This document shows positions 8,425 through 16,351 of a stretch of 64,000 nucleotides of DNA, in pieces. Position 1 is the first letter of the stretch. The number at the start of each line of letters is the position of its first letter. Source of the stretch: Scandinavium sp036271055. Lineage in GTDB: Bacteria > Pseudomonadota > Gammaproteobacteria > Enterobacterales > Enterobacteriaceae. The notes under the pieces were generated by a model that was not told where the DNA came from, searched no databases, and saw only the letters and a program-made list of their open reading frames with translations. The position numbers and the translations under genes were made by a program. The stretch spans positions 94,856 through 158,855 of the forward strand of contig NZ_DATBBJ010000100.1 in assembly GCF_036271055.1 (NCBI RefSeq), written 5' to 3'.

Positions 8425-9051
8425 ATGAAGATTGTGGAAGTGAAACACCCACTCGTCAAACACAAGCTGGGCCTGATGCGTGAGCATGACATCAGCACCA
8501 AACGCTTCCGTGAACTCGCCTCAGAAGTCGGCAGCTTACTGACTTATGAAGCAACGTCTGACCTCGAAACCGAAAAAGTCACCATCGAAGGCTGGAACGG
8601 CCCGGTGCAGGTTGATCAGATCAAAGGCAAGAAAATTACCGTTGTGCCAATCCTGCGCGCAGGTCTGGGCATGATGGAAGGCGTGCTGGAGCACGTCCCG
8701 AGCGCGCGTATCAGCGTTGTCGGCATCTACCGTAACGAAGAAACCCTCGAACCGGTTCCTTATTTCCAGAAGCTGGTGTCCAACATCGACGAACGTCTGG
8801 CGTTGGTGGTTGACCCGATGCTGGCGACCGGTGGTTCTATGATTGCCACCATCGACCTGCTGAAAAACGCGGGCTGTCACAGCATTAAGGTGCTGGTGTT
8901 GGTCGCAGCGCCGGAAGGTATCGCCGCGCTGGAGAAAGCGCATCCGGACGTAGAACTCTACACCGCCTCGATTGACCAGGGCCTGAACGAGCAGGGATAC
9001 ATCATCCCGGGGCTCGGCGATGCCGGTGACAAGATTTTTGGTACCAAGTAA
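8425..9051 (+). CDS. upp: Uracil phosphoribosyltransferase
   Basis: 208 residues, identical in length to E. coli Upp. The ATG at 8425 follows AGAGGAGAAA; the protein begins MKIVEVKHPLVKHKLG. It converts uracil and PRPP to UMP in the cytoplasm. The PRPP-binding loop is VVDPMLATGGSM and the uracil-binding C-terminus is YIIPGLGDAGDKIFGTK. It is cotranscribed with the uracil permease uraA through a partial terminator; expression should follow UTP level through the start region at 8389-8398. Confidence 0.98.
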   Translation: MKIVEVKHPLVKHKLGLMREHDISTKRFRELASEVGSLLTYEATSDLETEKVTIEGWNGPVQVDQIKGKKITVVPILRAGLGMMEGVLEHVPSARISVVGIYRNEETLEPVPYFQKLVSNIDERLALVVDPMLATGGSMIATIDLLKNAGCHSIKVLVLVAAPEGIAALEKAHPDVELYTASIDQGLNEQGYIIPGLGDAGDKIFGTK

Positions 9052-9061
9052 ATGATTCACT

Positions 9062-9095
9062 AAAAAAAGCCGACTTTGAGAGTCGGCTTTTTTTT
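9062..9095 (+). terminator. Terminator between upp and uraA
   Basis: A GC-rich stem AAAGCCGACT / AGTCGGCTTT with loop TTGAG is followed by a long T run. It starts 10 bases after the upp stop and probably lowers uraA expression relative to upp. Confidence 0.9.
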
Positions 9096-9139
9096 GATTA
9101 AAACACAACAACAATACCACTTAGACAGAGGATTACACT

Positions 9140-10429
9140 ATGACGCGCCGCGCTATCGGGGTAAGTGAGAGACCGCCGCTTTTGCAGACCATCCCGCTTA
9201 GTTTGCAGCACTTGTTCGCCATGTTTGGCGCAACCGTGCTGGTGCCTTTCCTGTTTCACATCAACCCGGCTACCGTTCTGCTGTTCAACGGCATCGGCAC
9301 GCTAATGTATTTATTCATTTGTAAGGGCAAAATCCCGGCCTATTTAGGGTCGAGCTTTGCGTTTATCTCTCCGGTTCTGCTGCTGTTACCGCTGGGGTAT
9401 GAAGTGGCACTCGGCGGCTTCATCATGTGCGGCGTGTTGTTCTGCCTGGTATCGTTCATCGTGAAAAAGGCCGGTACGGGCTGGCTCGACGTGATGTTCC
9501 CGCCAGCGGCGATGGGCGCGATTGTGGCGGTTATCGGGCTGGAACTGGCGCATGTCGCGGCGGATATGGCTGGTCTTCTGCCTGCGGCAGGGACAACGCC
9601 GAATACGACCAGCATCATGATTTCGCTGGTGACGCTCGGCGTGACGGTGTTCAGTTCGGTGCTGTTCCGTGGCTTCCTGGCGATTATCCCCATTCTGATT
9701 GGTGTGCTGACCGGCTATGCGCTGTCGTTTGCGGTGGGGATTGTGGATACCGCACCGATTGCGCAGGCTCCGTGGTTTGCGCTGCCAACCTTCTACACCC
9801 CGCGCTTTGAATGGTTCGCCATCTTCACCATTTTACCTGCTGCGCTGGTGGTAATTGCCGAGCACGTCGGGCATCTGGTGGTGACAGCGAATATCGTCAA
9901 AAAAGATCTGATTCGCGATCCGGGTCTGCACCGTTCAATGTTTGCCAACGGCCTTTCTACCATTATCTCTGGTTTCTTCGGCTCCACACCGAACACTACT
10001 TACGGTGAAAACATCGGCGTGATGGCGATCACCCGCGTGTACAGCACCTGGGTTATCGGTGGCGCAGCGATCATCGCGATTCTGCTTTCCTGCGTCGGGA
10101 AACTGGCGGCAGCGATTCAAATCATTCCGGTTCCGGTTATTGGTGGCGTTTCTTTACTGCTTTATGGTGTGATTGGTGCATCCGGTATTCGTGTGCTGAT
10201 TGAATCGAAAGTCGATTACAACAAAACGCAAAACCTGATCCTGACTGCGGTTATCCTGATCATCGGCGTCAGCGGCGCGACCGTTCACATCGGTGCCGCA
10301 GAGCTGAAAGGCATGGCGCTGGCGACCATCGTCGGTGTGGCGTTGAGCCTGATCTTCAAACTAATCAGCGTCTTACGTCCGGAAGAAGTGGTTCTGGATC
10401 CGGCGGACAGCGATAAACCTGTCCACTGA
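9140..10429 (+). CDS. uraA: Uracil:proton symporter UraA
   Basis: 429 residues, as in E. coli. NCS2 (nucleobase-ascorbate) family inner-membrane transporter, about 14 membrane helices arranged as core and gate domains. N-terminus MTRRAIGVSERPPLLQ, then LQHLFAMFGATVLVP, the core segment LVVIAEHVGHLVVTANI (a conserved substrate-binding glutamate region) and STPNTTYGENIGVMAIT, the second binding segment. Downstream of upp, so imported uracil is trapped as UMP by its neighbour. Confidence 0.98.
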   Translation: MTRRAIGVSERPPLLQTIPLSLQHLFAMFGATVLVPFLFHINPATVLLFNGIGTLMYLFICKGKIPAYLGSSFAFISPVLLLLPLGYEVALGGFIMCGVLFCLVSFIVKKAGTGWLDVMFPPAAMGAIVAVIGLELAHVAADMAGLLPAAGTTPNTTSIMISLVTLGVTVFSSVLFRGFLAIIPILIGVLTGYALSFAVGIVDTAPIAQAPWFALPTFYTPRFEWFAIFTILPAALVVIAEHVGHLVVTANIVKKDLIRDPGLHRSMFANGLSTIISGFFGSTPNTTYGENIGVMAITRVYSTWVIGGAAIIAILLSCVGKLAAAIQIIPVPVIGGVSLLLYGVIGASGIRVLIESKVDYNKTQNLILTAVILIIGVSGATVHIGAAELKGMALATIVGVALSLIFKLISVLRPEEVVLDPADSDKPVH

Positions 10430-10435
10430 TCGACC

Positions 10436-10460
10436 AACCGGGCGGGGATCTCGCCCGGTT
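10436..10460 (+). terminator. Hairpin after uraA, possible terminator
   Basis: A perfect 9-bp stem AACCGGGCG / CGCCCGGTT with a 7-base loop lies 6 bases after the uraA stop. The following tract CTCTCC is a poor T run, so termination may be partial or Rho-assisted. Confidence 0.55.
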
Positions 10461-10524
10461 CTCTCCGTCACTCCTTTTGTGTTACACTCATCGCGATTTT
10501 TAGTAGTTCCATGTTGAGGTCACT

Positions 10525-11226
10525 CTGAACGCTCCGGCTCAGCTCTCTTTGCCACTCTATCTTCCTGACGATGAAACTTTCGCGAGTTTCTGGGCGGGCG
10601 ATAACTCTTCCTTACTTGCCGCAGTGCAAACCATGCTGCGGGAAGATCACAGCGGATACATTTATGTCTGGTCGCGCGAAGGCGCTGGCCGCAGCCATTT
10701 GTTGCATGCAGCCTGCGCCGAACTGTCGCAGCGCGGCGATGCCGTAGGCTATGTGCCGCTGGATAAACGTACCTGGTTCGTACCGGACGTGCTGGAAGGA
10801 ATGGAACATCTGGCGCTGGTTTGCATTGATAATATCGAATGCGTAGCGGGGGATGAGCAGTGGGAAATGGCGATCTTTAACCTCTACAACCGCATTCTGG
10901 AATCGGGCAAAACCCGTTTGCTGATAACCGGCGATCGTCCTCCGCGTCAGTTGAATCTCGGTTTGCCCGATCTCGCGTCGCGCCTCGATTGGGGACAGAT
11001 CTACAAGCTGCAGCCGTTATCCGATGAAGACAAATTGCAGGCGCTGCAGCTGCGAGCCAAAATGCGTGGGTTCGAGATGCCGGAAGATGTGTGCCGCTTC
11101 CTGATGAAGCGCCTCGACAGGGAAACCCGAACTCTGTTTATGACGCTCGATCAGCTCGATCTGGCATCGATTACCGCCCAGCGTAAATTAACGATCCCGT
11201 TCGTTAAAGAAATCCTCAAATTGTAG
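10525..11226 (+). CDS. hda: DnaA regulatory inactivator Hda, CUG start
   Basis: 233 residues from a CTG start at 10525, matching E. coli Hda, which is known to start at CUG. GAGG at 10516-10519 is five bases upstream, and the frame reads (M)NAPAQLSLPL. A TTG at 10549 is in frame but would delete QLSLPL (residues 6-11), the sliding-clamp-binding motif needed for function. The rest is a DnaA-like AAA+ domain: REGAGRSHLLHAAC, VCIDNIECVAGDE, ITGDRPPRQL, LASRLDWGQIYKL. With the DNA-loaded beta clamp, Hda stimulates ATP hydrolysis by DnaA to prevent re-initiation. The TAG stop lies within a REP element. Confidence 0.95.
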   Translation: MNAPAQLSLPLYLPDDETFASFWAGDNSSLLAAVQTMLREDHSGYIYVWSREGAGRSHLLHAACAELSQRGDAVGYVPLDKRTWFVPDVLEGMEHLALVCIDNIECVAGDEQWEMAIFNLYNRILESGKTRLLITGDRPPRQLNLGLPDLASRLDWGQIYKLQPLSDEDKLQALQLRAKMRGFEMPEDVCRFLMKRLDRETRTLFMTLDQLDLASITAQRKLTIPFVKEILKL

Positions 11227-11289
11227 GCCGGAAAGCGCAGCGCCATCCGGCGTAATTGCCCGGCGGCGCTTTGCTTGCACGGGCCTAAG
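11222..11289. repeat. REP pair (BIME) between hda and the aminopeptidase gene
   Basis: Two inverted GC-rich palindromic units (TGTAGGCCGGAAAGCGC... and ...GCACGGGCCTAAGA) fill the whole gap between two convergent genes. The TAG in the left unit is the hda stop, and the TAG read on the minus strand from the right unit is the aminopeptidase stop. Confidence 0.8.
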
Positions 11290-12733
11290 ACCGCTCCGCA
11301 ATATCATCCAACAAATGCTGAACCAGCAACGGAATCGGTCTTCCCGATGCCACACTTCTGCCACCTTCACGCCACAACGCTGTGCCACTGATATCCAGAT
11401 GCGCCCACGGAATGTCCGATGGGCAGAAATGATGCAGGAGCCACGCCGCCGATGAACTGATCGCCGCGTTGTTGGTGGGTGTGTTGCACAGATCGGCAAT
11501 CGCGCTTTCGGTCTGTTTTTTCATGCGTGCGTCGAGCGGCAGCGACCATACTTCGTCGCCGCTTTGTTTCCCTGCGCGGGTCAGATGGTCACGCAATAAT
11601 TCGTTTTGCGTGAACAGGCCGCTAAGCTCATAGCCCAGTGCTTTCACCACTGCACCTGTCAGCGTTGCCATGTCGATAATGAAATGGGTTTTCTCATGAC
11701 GCTGACTGGTCCAGGCGATAGCGTCGGCTAACACCAGGCGGCCTTCGGCGTCGGTATTGTTGATTTCGACGGTCAGGCCATTGCAGGCGCGTGCCACGCT
11801 GCCGGGTTGCATGGCGTTCGGGCCAATGGCGTTTTCTGCGAGTGCCAGCACGCCCATTACTCGCACTGGAAGCGCAAGTTCAGCCACACTCAGCATCAGT
11901 CCGAGCACGTTCGCCGCGCCGCACATGTCATATTTCATGGTGTACATGCCTGCGCCTTCTTTCAGCCACAGTCCACCGGTATCGAACGTAATCCCTTTGC
12001 CGACATAGCTGCGCACCGGGCCGTCTTTTACGCCGTCATAATGGATCGCCAGCAGGCGAGGAGGGCGTGACGAACCTTTGCCGACTGCATGCAAAAGCCC
12101 CAATCCTTGTTCCTGAATGGCTTTTTCATCCAGCACTTCGCAGCGCAGTGCCGGGAATTGGACGCACAGGCGTAGCGCTTCCTCGACCACAAACTGTGGC
12201 GTACAAGTTTCCGATGGGATATCTGCCAGCCGACGCGCGGCGAGCATTCCGTTGGCGACGGCGTGTTGTTTTAGGAAGGCATCCTGCAAAGTTTCCCGTT
12301 GTAACGGCAGGCAGAATCCGGCCAGCGTTTTGACCCTCAATCTCTTATCGCTCGTTGTTTTCAGCCCCAAATCTTCCAGCGAATGATCGAGATTGAAGAA
12401 CCCGCGTAGCACCGAATCGCGCACGTTGGTTTCTGTCAGCAACGTACAGTCGAGCACGATGTTTTCACTACAAGGCGCTTTGAACAACGGGCGTAAATGA
12501 GTCAGCAGGGCATCGGTCAGCGTGTCATGCCATGCTGAATCAGGAATCAGCGTGATACGGGCAAAGGGTGCGCAACCATAGCGGCTGTCAGCCAGTTCAC
12601 CTTTTTTTGCCTGGGCCGCCATCTCCGCGAGAGCGGGAATATCCCACGTGGCCAGCAGCGGGCTGTCGGGCGAGGCAATCAAATGACTGCCGTGCGGTAT
12701 GGTGGAAGGCTCAGTGATTAAACGGTATTCCAT
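11285..12733 (-). CDS. M17 leucyl aminopeptidase family protein
   Basis: 482 residues. The two signature stretches of the M17 family are intact: VGKGITFDTGG (K246, D251), MKYDMCGAA (D269) and NNTDAEGRLVLADA (D328, E330, R332), matching the two-metal and catalytic positions of E. coli PepA with an offset of 24. The N-terminal domain is unlike that of PepA. It should be a cytoplasmic, metal-dependent enzyme removing N-terminal residues from peptides. It begins 3 bases after the glycosylasparaginase stop and is the last gene of a three-gene operon with a PTS EIIC, so I infer that it trims glycosylated or released peptides. Not the housekeeping pepA, which lies elsewhere in enterobacteria. Confidence 0.85.
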   Translation of the reverse strand: MEYRLITEPSTIPHGSHLIASPDSPLLATWDIPALAEMAAQAKKGELADSRYGCAPFARITLIPDSAWHDTLTDALLTHLRPLFKAPCSENIVLDCTLLTETNVRDSVLRGFFNLDHSLEDLGLKTTSDKRLRVKTLAGFCLPLQRETLQDAFLKQHAVANGMLAARRLADIPSETCTPQFVVEEALRLCVQFPALRCEVLDEKAIQEQGLGLLHAVGKGSSRPPRLLAIHYDGVKDGPVRSYVGKGITFDTGGLWLKEGAGMYTMKYDMCGAANVLGLMLSVAELALPVRVMGVLALAENAIGPNAMQPGSVARACNGLTVEINNTDAEGRLVLADAIAWTSQRHEKTHFIIDMATLTGAVVKALGYELSGLFTQNELLRDHLTRAGKQSGDEVWSLPLDARMKKQTESAIADLCNTPTNNAAISSSAAWLLHHFCPSDIPWAHLDISGTALWREGGRSVASGRPIPLLVQHLLDDIAERS

Positions 12734-12736
12734 GGT

Positions 12737-13690
12737 TTACTCCTCAATCGGGGCGCGAATGCGCGCGGCATAGGCCTGCATCCATTCGTCATCCACCGGC
12801 TGGTAGTGTGTTTTTTCCTGTCGGCGTTCGGCGAGATACACGGTCAGCGGCTGTTTTTCTGACGCGACGACAAACGAGAAGGTTTTGATATTGGTGGCTG
12901 CACCAAATTCGCCGTGACGATTCATGCATACCACCGAAAGATCGCCGACACGCCCAAAGCGCGACATCAGTTTGTCCTCCAGTTCGAATACCACCGAATC
13001 AGCAGCATCCTGCGGCGTCATGCCACCCGCCATGCGGCGCACGATTTCATAGCTGGTGCAGCCTTTCATCAGATCTTCACCAACGCCCGTTGCGGTTGCC
13101 GCGCCCGTTTCACTGTCGCAATAAAAACCGGAGCCCATGATCGGCGAGTCGCCAACGCGCCCGCGTTTTTTCATAAACAAGCCGCTGGTGGAAGTGGCGA
13201 CGCTCATTGAACCTTGTTTGTCGAGACCGATAATACCGACGGTGTCGTGACCGTCGTACGGGCTGAGGCCTTTATCAAGCGTTTCGCGACAGCGTTTGCG
13301 GTAATGCTGCATCGCGCGGTCGGTCAGCATGGTTTTCTCGGCGAAGCCCTGTTCCAGCGCCCATTCGCGTGCGCCCTGGCCGACCAGCAGCGAATTGTAG
13401 CGCTGGCGGCTGAGTGCTTGCGCCACCCGCACGGGATTAGCAATATCAATCAGATTACCGACCGCGCCAAAGGCCAGGGTGTCGCCGTCCATAAAGGCGG
13501 CGTCCAGTTCCACTTCGCCGTTTTCGGTCGGCAGGCCACCGTATCCCACGGATTTGTAGAATGGAAAGTCTTCAACGGCAACAACGGCATCCACCACGGC
13601 GGTGGACGCGGCTCTCCCTGCGGCCAGCGCCGACGCTGATTCGGTCACACCTTCCAGCGCCATACGCCAGGTTGCAATAATTCCCCACAT
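12737..13690 (-). CDS. N4-(beta-N-acetylglucosaminyl)-L-asparaginase (glycosylasparaginase)
   Basis: 317 residues, Ntn-hydrolase family. Autocleavage is predicted between D149 and T150 in DGHDTVGIIG, making T150 the nucleophile, as in the HD-T motif of Flavobacterium and human aspartylglucosaminidase. Other family signatures: W8 in ATWRMALEG, GYGGLP (residues 49-54), VATSTSG (164-170), GRVGDSPIMGSGFYCD (177-192; R178 and D181 fit the substrate-binding pair) and ATGVGED. The known reaction splits GlcNAc-Asn to aspartate and GlcNAc-amine. No signal peptide is visible, so it acts in the cytoplasm, unlike the secreted Flavobacterium enzyme. It lies 2 bases after the EIIC gene and 3 before the aminopeptidase, so substrate import by EIIC is likely. 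A general isoaspartyl peptidase is the main alternative. Confidence 0.85.
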   Translation of the reverse strand: MWGIIATWRMALEGVTESASALAAGRAASTAVVDAVVAVEDFPFYKSVGYGGLPTENGEVELDAAFMDGDTLAFGAVGNLIDIANPVRVAQALSRQRYNSLLVGQGAREWALEQGFAEKTMLTDRAMQHYRKRCRETLDKGLSPYDGHDTVGIIGLDKQGSMSVATSTSGLFMKKRGRVGDSPIMGSGFYCDSETGAATATGVGEDLMKGCTSYEIVRRMAGGMTPQDAADSVVFELEDKLMSRFGRVGDLSVVCMNRHGEFGAATNIKTFSFVVASEKQPLTVYLAERRQEKTHYQPVDDEWMQAYAARIRAPIEE

Positions 13691-13692
13691 CG

Positions 13693-15012
13693 TTACGACT
13701 CCTGTTTTGCCAACTGGCGGGTTTCATGTTCGGTAGCAATTTCCGCCGCGCGATACTGCTTGTCGAGAATGCGCATAAACGGCAGATAGAGCATTGCTCC
13801 AATCAATAAATTCAGTATTTGCATTACGCTGCCGGAGAGGTGTCCGGTGACGATAAAGCCGCTCAAGACCGGTGGCAGCGTCCATGGAATGAATACGCCA
13901 GTCGTCACCGCCACTGCGCCGATTTTCATCGCTACGTATTGAATAGTCACCAGAACGAGCGGCACGAGGTTAAACGGGATCAGCATGATCGGGTTCATGA
14001 TGACAGGTAGCCCAAACAGCACGGGTTCATTGATGTTAAAGATGGATGCCCCCGCGCCAAGACGCGCCACTTCACGCATGTTTTTGCTGCGAGCGAAGAT
14101 CAGCATTGCGATCACCAGAGACAGCGTCGCACCCGCGCCGCCCATCCAGATCATGTCGAAGAACTGCTCGGTAATGATGTGTGGCGGGGTGACGCCTGCC
14201 TGAATGGCGGCGATGTTGTCGGTCTGATTTTCCATCCAGAGTGGGCGAATAATGCCGTTGATCATCGAGCCGGAGTTAATGCCGACCGACCACAAAATGG
14301 TGATGCTGAATACCGTCATCAGTGCGCCAAAATAAGACGTGCCATAGTGACGCACCGGAGTGGCAACCACTTCATAGATGAACTGGTGAATGGTGTTGTA
14401 GTGGGTGTTTTCAAAGCCAATGCGGATTACCAGCACCAGGATCATCACCACCAGCGCCGGGATCAGCGCTGCGAAAGATTCCTGCACCGCAGGCGGCACA
14501 CCATCCGGCATTTTGATGACCAGCTTTTTGCGTTTCAGCCAGCAGAACAATTCGGTCCACAGCAGTGAGCCGATCATCGCCACGAACAGTCCTTTGCTGC
14601 CGATCCACTCAACCGGTATCACGGTAATGCCGCCGTTTTCCGCGACTTTGATAAACGGCGTGAGGATAAGGAAACTCACCAGCGCCAGAATGCCGCAGGA
14701 GACGCGGTCCTCTTTGTAATGCTCCGCCAGTCGGAAGGCCACGAGGAAACTGACAAACAGCGACATCGTGGAGAACACGGCGTTAAACGGGATCTCTACG
14801 ATGCTGCTCCAGCTGTCACCAAAGGTATGAGACATAAACTGCTGATAGCCCTGATTCGGGAACGACGAAATCACCAACAGGATCGAGCCGACGATAATAA
14901 ACGGCATAAACGAAACGTACGCACCGCGAATGGCGCAAAGATGGCGCTGCTGCGCGGCTTTCGCCGCCAACGGCATCAGTTTTGCTTCTAAAAATCCCAG
15001 AACATTGTTCAT
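13693..15012 (-). CDS. PTS EIIC, lactose/cellobiose/chitobiose family
   Basis: 439 residues. The start at 15012 has GGAG seven bases upstream and gives MNNVLGFLEAKLMPLAAKAA; a longer frame to 15084 adds 24 residues with no good RBS. It is an integral membrane protein with many hydrophobic segments and the substrate-site motif FNINEPVLFGLPV, which marks the Lac/Cel/Chb EIIC family. Such proteins transport beta-linked disaccharides such as cellobiose or diacetylchitobiose while phosphorylating them, using EIIA and EIIB. Neither EIIA nor EIIB is encoded here. The gene leads an operon with a glycosylasparaginase and an aminopeptidase, so a GlcNAc-bearing amino acid or peptide is the inferred substrate. 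Confidence 0.88.
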   Translation of the reverse strand: MNNVLGFLEAKLMPLAAKAAQQRHLCAIRGAYVSFMPFIIVGSILLVISSFPNQGYQQFMSHTFGDSWSSIVEIPFNAVFSTMSLFVSFLVAFRLAEHYKEDRVSCGILALVSFLILTPFIKVAENGGITVIPVEWIGSKGLFVAMIGSLLWTELFCWLKRKKLVIKMPDGVPPAVQESFAALIPALVVMILVLVIRIGFENTHYNTIHQFIYEVVATPVRHYGTSYFGALMTVFSITILWSVGINSGSMINGIIRPLWMENQTDNIAAIQAGVTPPHIITEQFFDMIWMGGAGATLSLVIAMLIFARSKNMREVARLGAGASIFNINEPVLFGLPVIMNPIMLIPFNLVPLVLVTIQYVAMKIGAVAVTTGVFIPWTLPPVLSGFIVTGHLSGSVMQILNLLIGAMLYLPFMRILDKQYRAAEIATEHETRQLAKQES

Positions 15013-15057
15013 TTTGAGCTCCGCACGAGACTGACGATTGGGTTGTGTGTTATGACT

Positions 15058-15100
15058 ACCGATTATCAGTGAAAGGTTGAGCATGAAAGGTGAAATCGGT
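15058..15100. promoter_or_regulatory. Divergent regulatory region of the EIIC operon, with inverted repeat
   Basis: The 155-base gap between the EIIC start and the divergent HTH gene holds ACCGATT at 15058-15064 and its exact inverse AATCGGT at 15094-15100, 36 bases centre to centre. It is a possible pair of half-sites for the neighbouring protein. The assignment is inference, and 7-bp repeats can occur by chance. I see no strong sigma-70 promoter. Confidence 0.3.
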
Positions 15101-15167
15101 CACAACGCCAGCGCGTCAATCATGTAAGTCTCACAAGATTGGTTTGATTTGAATTCAGGAGCAGGCG

Positions 15168-15983
15168 ATGGAAATTAAGCTGCACGCCAATGCCACTACC
15201 ACACCCCGCGTGCGTCGTTATCTACAGCAGTCCGATAAAAGCGACCGTGAGCTGGCAAAAGAGTTGGGGATCTCGGTGACGACCGTGCGGCGCTGGCGTC
15301 ATCGCGAACAGACGGGCGATCGGCACACTACGCCAAATGTGATACACAAAGCGATGAGACAGGAGCAAGTGGCGCTGGTCAATGTCTTGCGCGACACGCT
15401 GCAAGCGCCGCTCGATGAACTTCTGTTTATGGTGAATGACGGGCTAGGTATTCCGGTTTCACGCGCCACGCTGAACCGTTATTTACGTCCTGCGCATCAG
15501 CGGGAAAAAGGTACGCTGCAAGGGAAGAGGGCGCTAAAAGCGGGTGTATTGCCAGATACACTCACGTTGCACTATCGGCGGTTGTCGATGACCATGGACG
15601 ACGGCGGCGATCATCATCTGCTATGGGCGCGCGAACCAGTGAGCGGCTGGTGTCACGCTCGGGTCTATTCCGGGATTTCGCTTCCCCTGGTCAAAAACTG
15701 GCTGAACGACACGCTGGCGTGTTGCCCGGCTGATATTCAATGTCTTGAGACTGAATTGGTAAAATGGCTGGGTATTGAGATGCCGGGCATGACTGTTTTT
15801 TGCCAGTCAAAGACCTGCGCGAACACCATTTTCTTTACTGATGCTTTGCAAACGCTGGTGCCTGCGGCAACGGAGCCGGATGAATTAGTGCAGCGATTGT
15901 GCGAACTGTGGAATACCGGGAAAACGCAGAAGAAGCTTGGGGAATGTACGCCGCAGGCATTTCTGGAAGCGCTGCGGCGATAG
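15168..15983 (+). CDS. HTH protein derived from an IS481-like transposase, catalytic residues lost
   Basis: 271 residues with CAGGAG upstream of the ATG. Residues 5-110 follow the N-terminus of IS481-family transposases: LHANATTTPRVRRYLQ, an HTH (about 26-46, RELAKELGISVTTVRRW), DRHTTP, LRDTLQAPLDELLFMV and SRATLNRYLR. The rest keeps the order of the DDE integrase domain (PVSGWCHARVYSGIS near 158-171, a C-terminal GKTQKKLGECTPQAFLEAL resembling the usual HRALGGLTPAEFL end). The first Asp block reads LTLHYRRL and the second (usually LTDNG) reads CLETEL, so the catalytic Asp residues are gone. The frame is long and uninterrupted, with no terminal inverted repeats seen. I infer a domesticated DNA-binding protein, perhaps regulator of the divergent EIIC operon; that role is unproven. 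Confidence 0.65.
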   Translation: MEIKLHANATTTPRVRRYLQQSDKSDRELAKELGISVTTVRRWRHREQTGDRHTTPNVIHKAMRQEQVALVNVLRDTLQAPLDELLFMVNDGLGIPVSRATLNRYLRPAHQREKGTLQGKRALKAGVLPDTLTLHYRRLSMTMDDGGDHHLLWAREPVSGWCHARVYSGISLPLVKNWLNDTLACCPADIQCLETELVKWLGIEMPGMTVFCQSKTCANTIFFTDALQTLVPAATEPDELVQRLCELWNTGKTQKKLGECTPQAFLEALRR

Positions 15984-15985
15984 AA

Positions 15986-16342
15986 TTAGATAATTTCCAG
16001 CACCTGTTCCGGTGGACGACCAATCCGCGCCTGACCGTTTTTCACCACAATTGGGCGCTCAATCAGCTTTGGATGAGCCATCATCGCATCAATCAAGGCG
16101 CTCTCGCTGAGCGTGCTGTCGTCCAGGTTCAGCTCTTTGTAGAGATCTTCTTTCTGGCGCATCAGTTCACGGGCGCTGCTCATGCCGAGCATTTTCAGCA
16201 GGTTTTTGATCGTCGCTGCATCCGGTGGTGTATCGAGATACACCACCACCTCTGGTTCAACGCCGTTATCTTTCAGTAGGGCTAAGGTTTCGCGGCTCTT
16301 GGAGCAACGTGGGTTATGGTAAATCGTAACCGCATGACTCAT
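15986..16342 (-). CDS. yfgD: ArsC-family protein YfgD
   Basis: 118 residues, thioredoxin-fold arsenate-reductase family. The single-cysteine motif YHNPRCSKSRET (C14) and the later IERPIVVKNGQARIGRPPEQ, which carries conserved arginines, match ArsC/YfgD. The family reduces arsenate with glutaredoxin, but chromosomal YfgD has no proven arsenate role and there are no other ars genes here. Its start is 9 bases after the bepA stop, so it is probably cotranscribed with bepA. Its stop is 2 bases from that of the transposase-like gene (convergent). Confidence 0.93.
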   Translation of the reverse strand: MSHAVTIYHNPRCSKSRETLALLKDNGVEPEVVVYLDTPPDAATIKNLLKMLGMSSARELMRQKEDLYKELNLDDSTLSESALIDAMMAHPKLIERPIVVKNGQARIGRPPEQVLEII

Positions 16343-16351
16343 CGGGTGTCC

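Noticed and set aside
15168..15983. Active insertion sequence
   Set aside because: Catalytic residues are missing, no terminal inverted repeats or target duplication were seen, and the neighbours are undisturbed.
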